Shown: positions 18,743 through 27,897, counted from the first letter of the stretch. The stretch: 64,000 bases of DNA from Fimbriimonas sp. (GCA_031292555.1 JARLGV010000095.1:1-64000), one strand, 5' to 3'. A program made the numbers and translations. The notes: generated by a model from the sequence alone, not told the origin.

Positions 18743-19774
18743 CTAATCTTCGAATGTAAAGACGACTTTCCCTGCCTTGCCGGCCTTCATCAGCTCCATC
18801 GCCGCCTGGAATTCGGTGTAGTGCATCGTGTGCGTAATTACCGGTTTCAGGTTCAGCTTTCCGCCTAACAGCAGGGTTGCCATCTGATCCCATGTTTGCC
18901 ACAGGTTGCGGCCCACGATGCCCTGAACGTTGAGGCCCTTGAAGATCACGGAGTTCATATCCACGGACTGGTTCGGATCTCCGTAGACCCCGAGTAGGCT
19001 GACGCGACCTCCCGGCCGGGTCGATCGGACCGCGAGGCCAAGGGAAGAAGGGTGGCCGGACATCTCGAGTGTTGCGTCGACTCCACCTGGCGCCACGTCG
19101 GCGATTCGCTTGTCCAGGTCGCCTTCCGCGGGCGAGAGCACGACGTCTGCCCCCACCTCGTGCGCCAGGCCGATACGATAGGGGCTCACTTCGGTGGCGA
19201 TAACTTTCGCCGCCCCCGCCGCCTTGCAGATCGAAACCGCGAACAGGCCAATCGGTCCCATGCCGGTGATCAGCACCGTCTGGTTCAGGAGCGGTCCCGC
19301 CATCGCGGTATGAACCGCGTTCCCGAGTGCGTCCTGGAAACAAGCGATCTCCTTTGGAATCGACCGATCCGTGATGCGCGCGTTCTGCGAGGGAATGACT
19401 ACATGCGATGCGAAACCACCGTCGATGTCCACTCCGAGAATGCGCGTGTTCACACAAACATGGCCTTGTCCATGCAGGCACTGTCGGCAATGGCCGCATA
19501 CGATGTGTGACTCGCTCGCCACGAAGTCGCCCACTTTTCGGTCAGTGACTCCCACGCCGACCGCTTCGATCGTGCCGCAGAACTCGTGGCCGATAATTCG
19601 GGGCGGGTGGATGCGCGAGGCGGCCCAGTTATCCCATGTGTAGATGTGCAGGTCCGTTCCGCAAACTGAGGCGGCTTCCAACCTTATCTTGACTTCGCCT
19701 GGCCCGACCTCCGGTTCCTTAACGTCGACGATTTCAACACCCGGAGCTGGTCGCACCTTAGCGATGGCTTTCAC
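18743..19774 (-). CDS. tdh: L-threonine 3-dehydrogenase
   Basis: Zinc-dependent medium-chain dehydrogenase converting L-threonine to 2-amino-3-ketobutyrate with NAD+. 343 residues, as in characterised Tdh. Catalytic zinc ligands appear in 'SVCGTDLHIYTWD' and 'GHEF'; structural zinc cysteines in 'CGHCRQCLHGQGHVC'; NAD-binding 'VLITGMGPIGLFAVSICKAAGA'. 'TDLHIY.WD.WA' is specific to threonine dehydrogenases rather than general alcohol dehydrogenases. No kbl (2-amino-3-ketobutyrate CoA ligase) gene lies next to it. Divergent from the S9 peptidase with a 140-bp shared upstream region. Confidence 0.9.
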   Translation of the reverse strand: MKAIAKVRPAPGVEIVDVKEPEVGPGEVKIRLEAASVCGTDLHIYTWDNWAASRIHPPRIIGHEFCGTIEAVGVGVTDRKVGDFVASESHIVCGHCRQCLHGQGHVCVNTRILGVDIDGGFASHVVIPSQNARITDRSIPKEIACFQDALGNAVHTAMAGPLLNQTVLITGMGPIGLFAVSICKAAGAAKVIATEVSPYRIGLAHEVGADVVLSPAEGDLDKRIADVAPGGVDATLEMSGHPSSLGLAVRSTRPGGRVSLLGVYGDPNQSVDMNSVIFKGLNVQGIVGRNLWQTWDQMATLLLGGKLNLKPVITHTMHYTEFQAAMELMKAGKAGKVVFTFED

Positions 19775-19914
19775 ATCAGAAAAGTTACCCGGTTATTGGG
19801 GCTCTCCTGGGGACCACGCCTTCCCGAAACGGTTGCGGATTGGTCCAGTTTCTCGTTGCCCATCCAAACTGGCCACTCCTTTGACGAAAAGAGGTAAAAG
19901 CCTTTCATACCCGT

Positions 19915-22116
19915 ATGAAACTGAGCTTCATGCCCTTGAAGGGTCTCCTTGTCGTCGTCGCCGCTGCTGCTTTTGCCGGCAGCGCCTTGGGTCAAGACCT
20001 TCCCAAAGCCGATAATTCGATTCAGCGCCTGTACAGCTTCCCAGTTATCAATGGAAGGAGCCCGGCGGCGCCCAAGATGGCGCCCAACGGCAACCAGATC
20101 GTCTACGGATGGAACCAGACCGGCGAACGGAAACTGGATCTCTGGATCATGGACTATCCGAGCGGGAAGGCGAAGCGGATCGTCGAGGCGGCGAAAATCG
20201 AGGATCTTCCTCGCCAGGACGATGTGCGAACCGATCAGGAGAAGAGCGAAGCGAAGCTGTACGACGGCGGAATCGGGGGCGCAATGTGGTCGCCCGACAG
20301 CAAGCAGATTTTGTTCCAATACAAGGGCCGAACCTTCCTGGTCGATCCCAGCGGAGACAACCTCCATCCGATTTTTGATGGACATGTCACCGTCAACGGC
20401 CCTAAGTTCTCGCCCGACAACAGGTACATCTCCTACTCGGACGGGCAAAACGTCTATCGCTTCGACCGGACGACCCATTTCGTCAAGCAGTTGACGTTTG
20501 TGTCGAAGGCGAACACGTCGGTGGACGGCCACGACTGGTCTCCCGACGGCAAGTCGATCCTGGTGAACTGGTCTGACTCAAGCAAGACGGGCCATCACGT
20601 CATGATGGATTTCTCCAAGGACCGTGCCACCGTCGTAAACATTCAGCGTGAGTGGAACGGCGACCTCGACGTCGACAACCAGATCGGCATCATCTCCGCC
20701 GACGGGGGCATCATCCGGTTTGTGGCCGGCCTGCCCCGATACATGTGGATGCTGGCCACCGAATGGTCTCCCGACTCCTCGTCGATCGCGGTGGACTGGA
20801 TCCAAGACGATTTCAAGGCGTTCACGATTACCAAGATCGACCCCAAGAAGGCCACCAAAGTCGACATCTATACCGAGAAGGCGCCCAAAAACTACATCCC
20901 CGATTGGCGCCCCCTGATCTGGAGCCGCAACGGCAAGCAAATCCTGTTCGGCACCGACATCGTCGACGGAAAGTTCACGTGGCGCTCGATCATGCAGATG
21001 GATGCCGACGGCAAGAACCCGAAGAAGTTCTTCGCCGAGCACTTTGACGTTGCTGCCCTCGCCCGGCCGAAGGACAGCGACCGGATCTTCCTGAGCACCC
21101 TGGCGCACAGCCCGCTGCGCAGCGAGATCACCATCGTCGAGCCGAACGGCAAGCGCACCGAGCATATCGTCAAACCGGACGGAATGGCGGTTCCCGGCGA
21201 GTTCGACGCCCTCGGGCTGCCGCTTTACAGCGACGACGGCACGAAGGTCGCCACGATGGCCAGTGACCGAACGATCAACCCAGAGCTTTATTCGGTCGAG
21301 CCGCAGATCCACCGCCTCACCAAGAGCCAGCTCCCTCAGTTCGATCAGATCAAGTGGGCCGACTTCAAAGAGGTGACCTTTGCCGCGCCGGACGGGGCGA
21401 CGATCCACGGCCTTTTGATCACGAAGCCCGGCCTCGATCTTACGGTCAAGCATCCTGCGTTCATCAGCAACATCTACGCCAACTCGGCCAAGACGGGATG
21501 GGGCGGGTACTTTGAGAACTACGCGGCGATGAACCTGGACATGGTGGTTCTCTGCGTCGATTTCCGTGCCAGTTGGGGCTATGGTGGCGAGTTCAACAGC
21601 GGCTACTACCGACAGATGGGGCTGATCGACGCCGACGAAGCGGTGGCCGCCAAGAACTATTTGGCCGGGTTGTCCTACGTTCGGGGCGACCGGGTTGGCA
21701 TCTGGGGTTGGAGCTACGGCGGATACCTGACGTGTATGAGCCTCCTTACCAAGCCGGGCACGTTCTACGCCGGAGTCGCGGTGGCGCCGGTCACCGACTG
21801 GAAGTCGTACAACGAGTGGTACACCCGCCGTCGACTCGGGCTTGCCAAGGACGATCCCAAGATCTTCGAGAAGACCTCCCCGATCACCTACGCCGACGGC
21901 CTCAAGGACCACCTCCTTCTCGTCCACGGACTGCTGGACGACAACGTGCTGTTCCAAGACACCGCCCGTCTCATTCAGCGCCTGATCGACCACGGCAAGT
22001 ACTTCGACCTCATGGTCTACCCCCGAGACGACCACGGCATCGGCAAGGAAACCAGCCGCCCCCACGTCTTCGGCCGAATCATGACGTACCTCTACGACCA
22101 GCTAATCACGCCGTGA
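19915..22116 (+). CDS. S9 family peptidase (prolyl oligopeptidase type), exported
   Basis: 733-residue serine peptidase with an N-terminal signal peptide ending at 'AFAGSALGQ'. Residues ~30-440 are a beta-propeller with WD40-like blades ('WSPDSKQILF', 'FSPDNRYISY', 'WSPDGKSILV'). The C-terminal alpha/beta-hydrolase carries the triad Ser600 ('GWSYGGY'), Asp675 or Asp676 ('GLLDDNV') and His707 ('RDDHG'). The order and spacing are those of dipeptidyl-peptidase-like S9 enzymes. Together with the tricorn-like protease at 170 it suggests extracytoplasmic peptide use. A stem-loop follows the stop. Confidence 0.92.
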   Translation: MKLSFMPLKGLLVVVAAAAFAGSALGQDLPKADNSIQRLYSFPVINGRSPAAPKMAPNGNQIVYGWNQTGERKLDLWIMDYPSGKAKRIVEAAKIEDLPRQDDVRTDQEKSEAKLYDGGIGGAMWSPDSKQILFQYKGRTFLVDPSGDNLHPIFDGHVTVNGPKFSPDNRYISYSDGQNVYRFDRTTHFVKQLTFVSKANTSVDGHDWSPDGKSILVNWSDSSKTGHHVMMDFSKDRATVVNIQREWNGDLDVDNQIGIISADGGIIRFVAGLPRYMWMLATEWSPDSSSIAVDWIQDDFKAFTITKIDPKKATKVDIYTEKAPKNYIPDWRPLIWSRNGKQILFGTDIVDGKFTWRSIMQMDADGKNPKKFFAEHFDVAALARPKDSDRIFLSTLAHSPLRSEITIVEPNGKRTEHIVKPDGMAVPGEFDALGLPLYSDDGTKVATMASDRTINPELYSVEPQIHRLTKSQLPQFDQIKWADFKEVTFAAPDGATIHGLLITKPGLDLTVKHPAFISNIYANSAKTGWGGYFENYAAMNLDMVVLCVDFRASWGYGGEFNSGYYRQMGLIDADEAVAAKNYLAGLSYVRGDRVGIWGWSYGGYLTCMSLLTKPGTFYAGVAVAPVTDWKSYNEWYTRRRLGLAKDDPKIFEKTSPITYADGLKDHLLLVHGLLDDNVLFQDTARLIQRLIDHGKYFDLMVYPRDDHGIGKETSRPHVFGRIMTYLYDQLITP

Positions 22117-22128
22117 GGGTGGGCTGCG

Positions 22129-22159
22129 ATAGTCGCCTGACTCGATATCAGGCAACTAT
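22129..22159 (+). terminator. Stem-loop after S9 peptidase
   Basis: Inverted repeat with arms ATAGT-C-GCCTGA (22129-22140) and TCAGGC-A-ACTAT (22148-22159), one internal mismatch and a 7-nt loop, starting 13 bp after the stop codon. No long T-tract follows, so intrinsic termination is only possible. Confidence 0.5.
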
Positions 22160-22284
22160 TCTGCGGAAGGAGAGCGCCACCACTGTAATGATCTTCAAGC
22201 AAGGGGCCGGAGGTCCTTTGTCGCATTCCTTGAACTCACAGACGGAAGTGTTTACTCACGAGAGTTCTCACCTAGAGGTGTTGC

Positions 22285-22470
22285 GCTCACCGCGATCGTC
22301 ACGACTTCTTCTTTCTCGAGCCGCTACTCTAGCCATTAGTGGGGCTCCTCGCTGGCGGTATTCAATCTCCGATAGGACTTGCCTAAGTCCCGGGGTCGCG
22401 TCTCGTTTCCCCGTTTGGATTTCTTCAGGAAACCATGGAGATCGAAGGTTGCCTTCTCGCGGCCATTCAA
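22285..22470 (-). pseudogene. Decayed remnant of a HigBA-like toxin-antitoxin locus
   Basis: The minus strand carries a degraded copy of the toxin 3' end and antitoxin 5' end found at 28957-29343. It still reads 'FLKKSKRGNET' and 'ASEEPH', against 'FQKKSKRGNET' and 'AGEEHSK' in the other copy. Downstream, an ATG at 22336 starts 'MARVAARER', matching antitoxin 'MAKAARE', and then loses frame. The toxin N-terminal half and most of the antitoxin are not recognisable. The rest of the 455-bp gap 22117-22571 holds only the stem-loop above and no gene I can support. Confidence 0.75.
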
Positions 22471-22571
22471 TGAACCACGTCCAACGTTCAGCTGGAACTG
22501 CAGATGTTGCAGCAACGTGCAGATCTGTCGCGTTTCCGAATGGCTGCAGATTATCGAGTTAGAATTGAACT

Positions 22572-23063
22572 GTGGGCCAACCTGATTTTGAGAGGGATAT
22601 CTGGCATCGGGAGATAGGTGGGACATTGTGGATGCGAGGATTGGGTGGCTGGCTGGTCCTCGGTTTCCTGCTTGTCGTCGGCTTCGGCGATCTCGTGATT
22701 GCCTCCATGGGTCTCTTTCGAATGTGGTTTGCTTCGTCGGCCAAGTGGATGGGGGCAGGCCCATGGTTTCAGTACGTTTTGGCTTTCCAGGATGCCTTGG
22801 TCGGAGTCGCGGCCTTGCTTAGTGCCATCTATTGGCTGCGGAACCGGTCAACCCGATCCGCAATGATGGGTGGAGGTTTCGTGGGCGCCTTTGGCTGTTT
22901 CATTGGTCCGTCACATGCGCCAATAGATAGGTCCGCTATCGGGGGCTATTGGTTTATGTATGGGCTTTCTCTCTTGATGATCGTTCTCGGATGTTCGGCA
23001 TTCATCTTGGATTGGCCAAAGGCGAAGGAAGAGATGAGCCGTTCGCAACCCATGGACTGTTGA
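22572..23063 (+). CDS. Hypothetical four-TM membrane protein
   Basis: 163 residues starting with GTG at 22572; the first internal ATG would start at 'MRGLGGWL', residue 21, and is an alternative. Four hydrophobic segments are visible: 'WLVLGFLLVVGFGDLVIASMG', 'YVLAFQDALVGVAALLSAIYWL', 'AMMGGGFVGAFGCFIG' and 'YGLSLLMIVLGCSAFILDW'. No conserved motif is recognised. It starts beside the decayed TA remnant, in an accessory stretch. A short stem-loop follows at 23114. Confidence 0.55.
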   Translation: MGQPDFERDIWHREIGGTLWMRGLGGWLVLGFLLVVGFGDLVIASMGLFRMWFASSAKWMGAGPWFQYVLAFQDALVGVAALLSAIYWLRNRSTRSAMMGGGFVGAFGCFIGPSHAPIDRSAIGGYWFMYGLSLLMIVLGCSAFILDWPKAKEEMSRSQPMDC

Positions 23064-23113
23064 GCGCCCCATTGCCGAGACTTTGCCGAAATTGCAGGTG
23101 TGAGCGGGATGTT

Positions 23114-23140
23114 GGCTGGGCTGGTTAACTATGCCCAGCC
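23114..23140 (+). terminator. Stem-loop after membrane protein gene
   Basis: Perfect 8-bp arms GGCTGGGC (23114-23121) and GCCCAGCC (23133-23140) with an 11-nt loop, located between convergent genes. No T-tract directly follows. Confidence 0.5.
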
Positions 23141-23192
23141 TCTACAGGCTAAGACCACATTGTTCTAGTTGTTATTAAAACGCCATAATACT

Positions 23193-23525
23193 TTAGGCCA
23201 ACTCGACAATCGGCTCTCCTCCGGCAAGAAGAGCTATGGCCTGCGGAAATGCGTTCTTCAGAAGGTCTTTCATCGAGGCATTCGACCGGTTGCCACAAGT
23301 GACCCAAAGAATCTGCGGCGGTTGGCCCAATCGGTTGACGAGGTCGACAAAGTCGCTGTCTTTGCTGACGATGATCGTCGCCGATTTCCGTGCGGTGAGA
23401 AAGATGTCTAGGTCGTTTCCGCGATCCACTGGCAAATTCACGACCGAATGGCAACGGACTCCAAATCGTTCCTCGATCCAGGGCGCAAGGAAAGGCGAGA
23501 ATTGCTCGTCTAGCCAAAAAGTCAT
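23193..23525 (-). CDS. DUF5615 PIN-like toxin
   Basis: 110-residue Mut7-C/PIN-like protein; ATG at 23525 overlaps the stop of the DUF433 gene (ATGA). It opens 'MTFWLDEQFSPFLAPWIEERFG' with the acidic residues of the PIN-like fold, and has 'ATIIVSKDSDFVDLV' (the conserved 'tkDsDF' motif) and 'ILWVTCGNRSN' as in the family. DUF5615 proteins are regularly encoded directly after DUF433 genes and are viewed as RNase-type toxins of type II toxin-antitoxin modules. Toxicity here is inference. Confidence 0.88.
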   Translation of the reverse strand: MTFWLDEQFSPFLAPWIEERFGVRCHSVVNLPVDRGNDLDIFLTARKSATIIVSKDSDFVDLVNRLGQPPQILWVTCGNRSNASMKDLLKNAFPQAIALLAGGEPIVELA

Positions 23526-23749
23526 GCGGCAACCACAGGATGATCTATTCGCCGCGAAGCGAACAAGAGACATGCAGTGATGTCTTCGTCCTGAAGTGAA
23601 GGATGCTCAGCCAGAATCTGATCGCGAGACATGCCAGATGCAAGAAGCTCCAGAACGTCTGAGACCCGAATCCTCAGGTCTCGAACGCATGGCCGTCCGC
23701 CGCACTTTCCTGGAGTCGATTGAATCCGTTGAGAGATTGTCACGGTCAC
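23522..23749 (-). CDS. DUF433 antitoxin
   Basis: 75-residue protein with GTG start at 23749. The family signature is clear: 'RIQSTPGKCGGRPCVRDLRIRVSDVLELLASGMSRDQILAEHPSLQDEDITACLLFASRR', a winged-helix-like DUF433 domain. It is the first gene of a two-gene module with DUF5615, with a 4-bp overlap. By analogy it neutralises the toxin and represses its own promoter. The ~60-bp gap to the OYE gene stop at 23812 probably holds its promoter. Confidence 0.88.
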   Translation of the reverse strand: MTVTISQRIQSTPGKCGGRPCVRDLRIRVSDVLELLASGMSRDQILAEHPSLQDEDITACLLFASRRIDHPVVAA

Positions 23750-23811
23750 ACTTGGAACATATTATGGATCAATCAGCGTGCAAGGTTCCTTCGTGTTGCC
23801 CAAGCAGCCTC

Positions 23812-24918
23812 TCAAACCAACTGCCCCAGTAGCTTCGCTTCGAAGCCTTGAAGCTCCGTTGCGTGGCCGGACTGGACTTTGTTTGCCCAATCTGGGTTGC
23901 TGATCAGCGAGCGACCGATGGCGATCAGGTCGAACTCTTCGTTCTCCATTCTTCGGAGCAACTCATCCAACTTCGCGCTCTGAGAGACTTCGCCGCCGAA
24001 TGCGGCGATGAACTCGCCGGAGAGTGCCACCGAACCCACGCTGATCGTGGCCGCGCCGGTCAGCTTCTTGGCCCAGCCGGCAAAGTTGAGATCGGAACCT
24101 TCGAACTCGGGCTCCCAGAATCGGCGCTGCGAGCAGTGGAAGACATCTACGCCGGCTTCCCGAAGCGGTACAAGCCAGGCGGACATCTCGTCCGGCGTCT
24201 TGGCCAGTTTCACCGAGAAGTCCTGCGGCTTCCATTGGCTCAGGCGCAGGATCACCGGGAAGTCCGGACCGACCGCCGCGCGCACCGCCTTCACCACCTC
24301 GACGCCAAACCGGCTTCGCTCGGGGAGGGTTGCGCCGCCATATCCGTCGGTACGGAGGTTGGTGCCCTCCCAGAAGAACTCGTCGATCAGGTAACCGTGA
24401 GCGCCGTGGATCTCTACTGTGTCGAAGCCTAGTCGCTTGGCGTTGGCCGCCGCCTTGGCATAGCCCGAGATCGCGTCGGCAATATCCTCCTCGGTCATCG
24501 CCTGCCCACGCGGCGCCCCCGGCGCCAGCAGTCCCGACGGACTCTCGATCGGTCCATCGGGAAGCCAATCGGTGTCCGAAACGGGGACCGAACCGACATG
24601 CCAAATCTGCGGTCCCATCACGCCTTTGGCGTCATGTACGGCATCGATCACGTGCTTCCAGCCGGCAAGTGCCGCATCGCCATGGAAGGTGGGAATGCCG
24701 GGGTGGTTGCGCGATGCGGGCCGGTCGATCACGGTGCCTTCCGATAGGATCAAACCCACGCCGCCCTCTGCCCGTCGACGATAGTAAGCGGCAACGTTCT
24801 CTCCCGGAACGCCTCCCGGCGAGAAACATCGGGTCATGGGGGCCATGACGATGCGATTCTTGAGAGACAGTGACTTGATCTGGAATGGGCGAAAGAGAAC
24901 GCCGGTGTCTGGGCTCAT
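23812..24918 (-). CDS. NADH:flavin oxidoreductase, old yellow enzyme family
   Basis: 368-residue FMN-dependent TIM-barrel ene-reductase. Motifs: 'LFRPFQIKSLSLKNRIVMAPMTR', 'AEGGVGLILSEGT', 'GFDTVEIHGAHGYLIDEFFW' and 'EEFDLIAIGRSLISNPDW' at the phosphate-binding end. The active-site pair is in 'QIWHVG' and 'EIHGAHGYL'. It is divergently transcribed from an HxlR regulator with a palindromic operator between them, a common layout for inducible ene-reductases responding to electrophiles. The physiological substrate is not predictable. Confidence 0.93.
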   Translation of the reverse strand: MSPDTGVLFRPFQIKSLSLKNRIVMAPMTRCFSPGGVPGENVAAYYRRRAEGGVGLILSEGTVIDRPASRNHPGIPTFHGDAALAGWKHVIDAVHDAKGVMGPQIWHVGSVPVSDTDWLPDGPIESPSGLLAPGAPRGQAMTEEDIADAISGYAKAAANAKRLGFDTVEIHGAHGYLIDEFFWEGTNLRTDGYGGATLPERSRFGVEVVKAVRAAVGPDFPVILRLSQWKPQDFSVKLAKTPDEMSAWLVPLREAGVDVFHCSQRRFWEPEFEGSDLNFAGWAKKLTGAATISVGSVALSGEFIAAFGGEVSQSAKLDELLRRMENEEFDLIAIGRSLISNPDWANKVQSGHATELQGFEAKLLGQLV

Positions 24919-24928
24919 GGATGGATTA

Positions 24929-24947
24929 TAGTATACATCGTATACTA
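24929..24947. promoter_or_regulatory. Palindromic operator between OYE and HxlR genes
   Basis: Perfect inverted repeat TAGTATAC-ATC-GTATACTA, 8-bp arms and 3-bp spacer, 11 bp from the OYE start. A second GTATACT half-site lies at 24978-24984, just before the HxlR start. The HxlR protein is the obvious candidate binder, repressing both genes; that is inference from layout. Confidence 0.7.
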
Positions 24948-24994
24948 GAAGTCAATTGGATATGTTAAATATCTTTGGTATACTTTTGGAAGCC

Positions 24995-25363
24995 ATGTGT
25001 GAAGACGAAGAGGTTTTCAGTTCCGAGTGTCCCAGCCGAAAAATCCTCGACCAGATTTTCGACAAATGGTCGCTGTTGATCCTCGCGATCCTGGTCAAGG
25101 GGCCGAGAAGGTTTAACTCGCTCCGCCGGTGCCTGGACGGCGTAACCCAAAAGGCCCTGACCCAGACCCTACGCCGCCTGGAGCGCAATGGGTTGGTCTC
25201 CCGCACCGTCCTGCCAACGTCGCCCGTATGCGTCGAGTACGCCCTAACCCGCCTCGGCGAGACTCTGCAAGCACCCTTCGCCGCCCTCTACGCCTGGACG
25301 ATCGACAACATGGACGAGATCCAAACCGCCCAGCGCACTTTCGACTCCCGAGCAGATCGTTGA
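24995..25363 (+). CDS. HxlR-family transcriptional regulator
   Basis: 122-residue winged-helix regulator. The ATG at 24995, preceded by GGAAG, is preferred over upstream TTG/ATG codons because the family begins near the Cys motif 'SSECPSRKILDQIFDKWSLLILAIL', and the upstream extension would overlap the second operator half-site. 'LDGVTQKALTQTLRRLERNGLVSRTV' is the recognition helix and wing. Cys19 region ('ECPSRKIL') is the position used for redox or electrophile sensing in characterised members. It probably controls the divergent OYE gene. Confidence 0.9.
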   Translation: MCEDEEVFSSECPSRKILDQIFDKWSLLILAILVKGPRRFNSLRRCLDGVTQKALTQTLRRLERNGLVSRTVLPTSPVCVEYALTRLGETLQAPFAALYAWTIDNMDEIQTAQRTFDSRADR

Positions 25364-25500
25364 GTGGAACGTGAGCCGCCCATGAGGCAGGACGCATGGA
25401 TGGGCCGACAGCCCTTCGAATTTTTCTCCATATAGCGCTGCAGCTGTTATGTATTATTAGCTAGCCGGTAACCGGAACGCCGGGATTGGGCAACACGCAG

Positions 25501-27897
25501 ATGAACGTCCTTACGAGATCAAGTACACCGCCTGGGCATTCGGCATTCATGCGTCTGCCGCTTTTGGTCGTCGGCGTTGCTGCAGCGGCCTGCGTGATGG
25601 CGCAGTCCAATTCCCAATCCTCCTTCGAATGGGAATACATGCCGGTTGTCCAAGGCCTTGGACTAGCCTATACGCCCGATGGAAAGACGATCGCCGTCGG
25701 CGGAGTCGGCGGCATTCAACTGATTAACACCGCAACCCGAGCCCAGCGATCGTTACCTGCAACGCCGAACTCGGATTTCAACGCCGTAGCAATATCTCCG
25801 GATGGCAAATCGTTGGTGCTCGGCGGCAACGACGTAGAGGTCTGGAATGTGGCAGCGGGCAAGCTAACCGGAATGCTGACATTTCCCGGCGCCATGGTGA
25901 ATTCTGTCGCGTACTCGCCAAATGGGCGGTGGCTCGCCGTATCCGGATTCAGCATTACCTTTCATGGCCCCTATCAGCCACCGACCTCATCTTCGATCGT
26001 TCAGATCTACGATGCGTCATCTTTCGCGCCGGTCACCGGTCCCCTTTACAGCAACGGAGGCGCGGCAAACAGCGTCGTCTTCTCCAAGGACAGTCAGCAT
26101 CTGATCGAAGGAGGATCCGCCTCCGCGACGACGGCGATGCCGGGCTATGTCGACGTCTGGAATGCCTTGACCGGAGCATTTCAAGGGACGCTCGCCACCC
26201 GGGCAACTGCCGGTGTCAGTTCGGTGGCGCTGTCGTCCGATGGAACGCAAGTCGCGGTCGCCGGGAGCGACTCGACAGGCGCCATTCTAGAAGTATGGAA
26301 GTGGCAACAGGCAAGCTTGGCGCAGTCGATTCCTGTTTCATCCTCAAGCCAATTGAAGAGCGTCGCTTGGTCTCCCGACCAGAAACTGCTGGCTGTCAGC
26401 GGCAATCAGCCCACCGGAAGCGGAAACAACGACACGGTCGCCATCGTACAGACATGGAACCTCGCTTCCGGCAAACTCGCCCACAACTTCAACGTGAGCG
26501 CCTCGCTCAACGCCCAGGCGGTGGTTTTTTCGCCGGACGGGCGGACCATCGCCAATTGTCAAGGAAGCTCCCTTTCGAGCATCGCACGCTCTCCTGGGGG
26601 GTACTTGCAGCTATGGAATTCCAGTTCGAACGCACTCGAGTCTTCAATCGATACGATCGGAAGTTACGGTTCGGCCGCCGTGGCGTTTGCTCCCAATGGC
26701 AGGGTTGTCGCTCAGCCCTGGACCTCTCTGACGGGTAACACAATCCGCCTACTTAACTCCACGGATGGTGAGTTGATCCGGTCTCTGCATTCCCAGATCA
26801 CGACTGCGCTCGGACCCGTCGCATACTCGCAGAAAGGCGGCTACCTTGCCGATGCCGGGATTTTGACCACTAAAGTGGGATCGTCACAAAGGTCGACCGG
26901 CCTTATCGAAGTTTGGAGCGCCCTAACCAGCCAAAGCCTCTTTTCGCTGAGGAGTTCTGCAAACGTCTCCATATCGTCGATAGGGTTTAGCAACGATGGA
27001 ACGAAGCTTGCCCTGGGAGGAATGGACGCGGCGGGCGGGGTTGTCGAGTTGTGGAGCGTCGCCCATCGCCGATTGATCGCGGACCTAAAGACTCGTGCGA
27101 CCGGCGCCGTGAGCTGCGTTGCCGTTTCTCCAGATGGGAAATATGTCGCGGACGGTGGGCACGATTTCGAGTGGAACGGCACACTGGAAATCTGGGACGG
27201 ATCAAGCGGGAAGGCCATAGCGACCCTAGCGACCGCTTGCACATCTACGGTTCAGTTTCTTTCCTTTTCACCGGATGGAAAGGTGCTGGCCGTTGCCGGC
27301 TACCCGGCTTCTAGTAGTGGTTTTGTCGTGGAGTTCTGGAATACGAAGGACTGGAACCGGGCGATGACGTATGCGACGAATGGAGCGATCAATGGAATCG
27401 CCTTTACCCCTGACAGCAAGACCCTGCTCTTCAATTGGGGCTACTCGTTGCAGGCGCTAAGCGTGGAGTACGGAGTTGTGTTTGTGGGGTATCCCGATGC
27501 CGGTTTCGGATCGGTCGCTGTGTCGTCTTCGAGCGACCGGATCGTGACGACAAGCGCGAATGGCCAAGTCCTGGCGATGCGGGATTCTGTCAGTTCGGTA
27601 GTTTGGGCGACGGGTGTTTCCGTCAACCCTGGTTCCTTTACAGGTGGATCCACCGCCACAGGAACTTTGAAACTGTCCGCTCCGGCTCCGGCAGGGGGAC
27701 TGACCGTGCAGCTCTTTGTGAATATCAGTGGCGCGACGGTGATGTGTCCCAGCACAGTGGTCGTTCCCGCCGGCAAGACCGTCGCATCGTTTACCATTTC
27801 GTCATCGCCGGTGACGTCTCCGGTAACCGCTTTACTTGGGGTTGAAAGCAACGGGAGTTTTGCGACGGCGCGATGCACTTTCACTGTGACTCCGTAA
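25501..27897 (+). CDS. Exported WD40-repeat protein with C-terminal Ig-like domain
   Basis: About 798 residues; starts at ATG 25501, with ATG 25549 (directly before the signal peptide core 'LPLLVVGVAAAACVMAQ') as alternative. Residues ~50-700 are WD40 blades ('VAISPDGKSLVLGGNDVEVWNVAAGKL', 'VAVSPDGKYVADGGHDFEWNGTLEIWD'), enough for two propellers. The last ~95 residues form a beta-sandwich-like domain: 'SVNPGSFTGGSTATGTLKLSAPAPAGGLTV', then 'VPAGKTVASFTI'. This domain type is common in exported proteins of Fimbriimonadia as I recall. A secreted binding or scaffold role is likely; no catalytic motif is seen. Confidence 0.8.
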   Translation: MNVLTRSSTPPGHSAFMRLPLLVVGVAAAACVMAQSNSQSSFEWEYMPVVQGLGLAYTPDGKTIAVGGVGGIQLINTATRAQRSLPATPNSDFNAVAISPDGKSLVLGGNDVEVWNVAAGKLTGMLTFPGAMVNSVAYSPNGRWLAVSGFSITFHGPYQPPTSSSIVQIYDASSFAPVTGPLYSNGGAANSVVFSKDSQHLIEGGSASATTAMPGYVDVWNALTGAFQGTLATRATAGVSSVALSSDGTQVAVAGSDSTGAILEVWKWQQASLAQSIPVSSSSQLKSVAWSPDQKLLAVSGNQPTGSGNNDTVAIVQTWNLASGKLAHNFNVSASLNAQAVVFSPDGRTIANCQGSSLSSIARSPGGYLQLWNSSSNALESSIDTIGSYGSAAVAFAPNGRVVAQPWTSLTGNTIRLLNSTDGELIRSLHSQITTALGPVAYSQKGGYLADAGILTTKVGSSQRSTGLIEVWSALTSQSLFSLRSSANVSISSIGFSNDGTKLALGGMDAAGGVVELWSVAHRRLIADLKTRATGAVSCVAVSPDGKYVADGGHDFEWNGTLEIWDGSSGKAIATLATACTSTVQFLSFSPDGKVLAVAGYPASSSGFVVEFWNTKDWNRAMTYATNGAINGIAFTPDSKTLLFNWGYSLQALSVEYGVVFVGYPDAGFGSVAVSSSSDRIVTTSANGQVLAMRDSVSSVVWATGVSVNPGSFTGGSTATGTLKLSAPAPAGGLTVQLFVNISGATVMCPSTVVVPAGKTVASFTISSSPVTSPVTALLGVESNGSFATARCTFTVTP

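Noticed and set aside
20578-22065. 495-codon minus-strand ORF opposite the S9 peptidase
   Set aside because: Antisense shadow rich in Val/Asp/Arg/Leu with no domain; the plus strand has a full catalytic triad.
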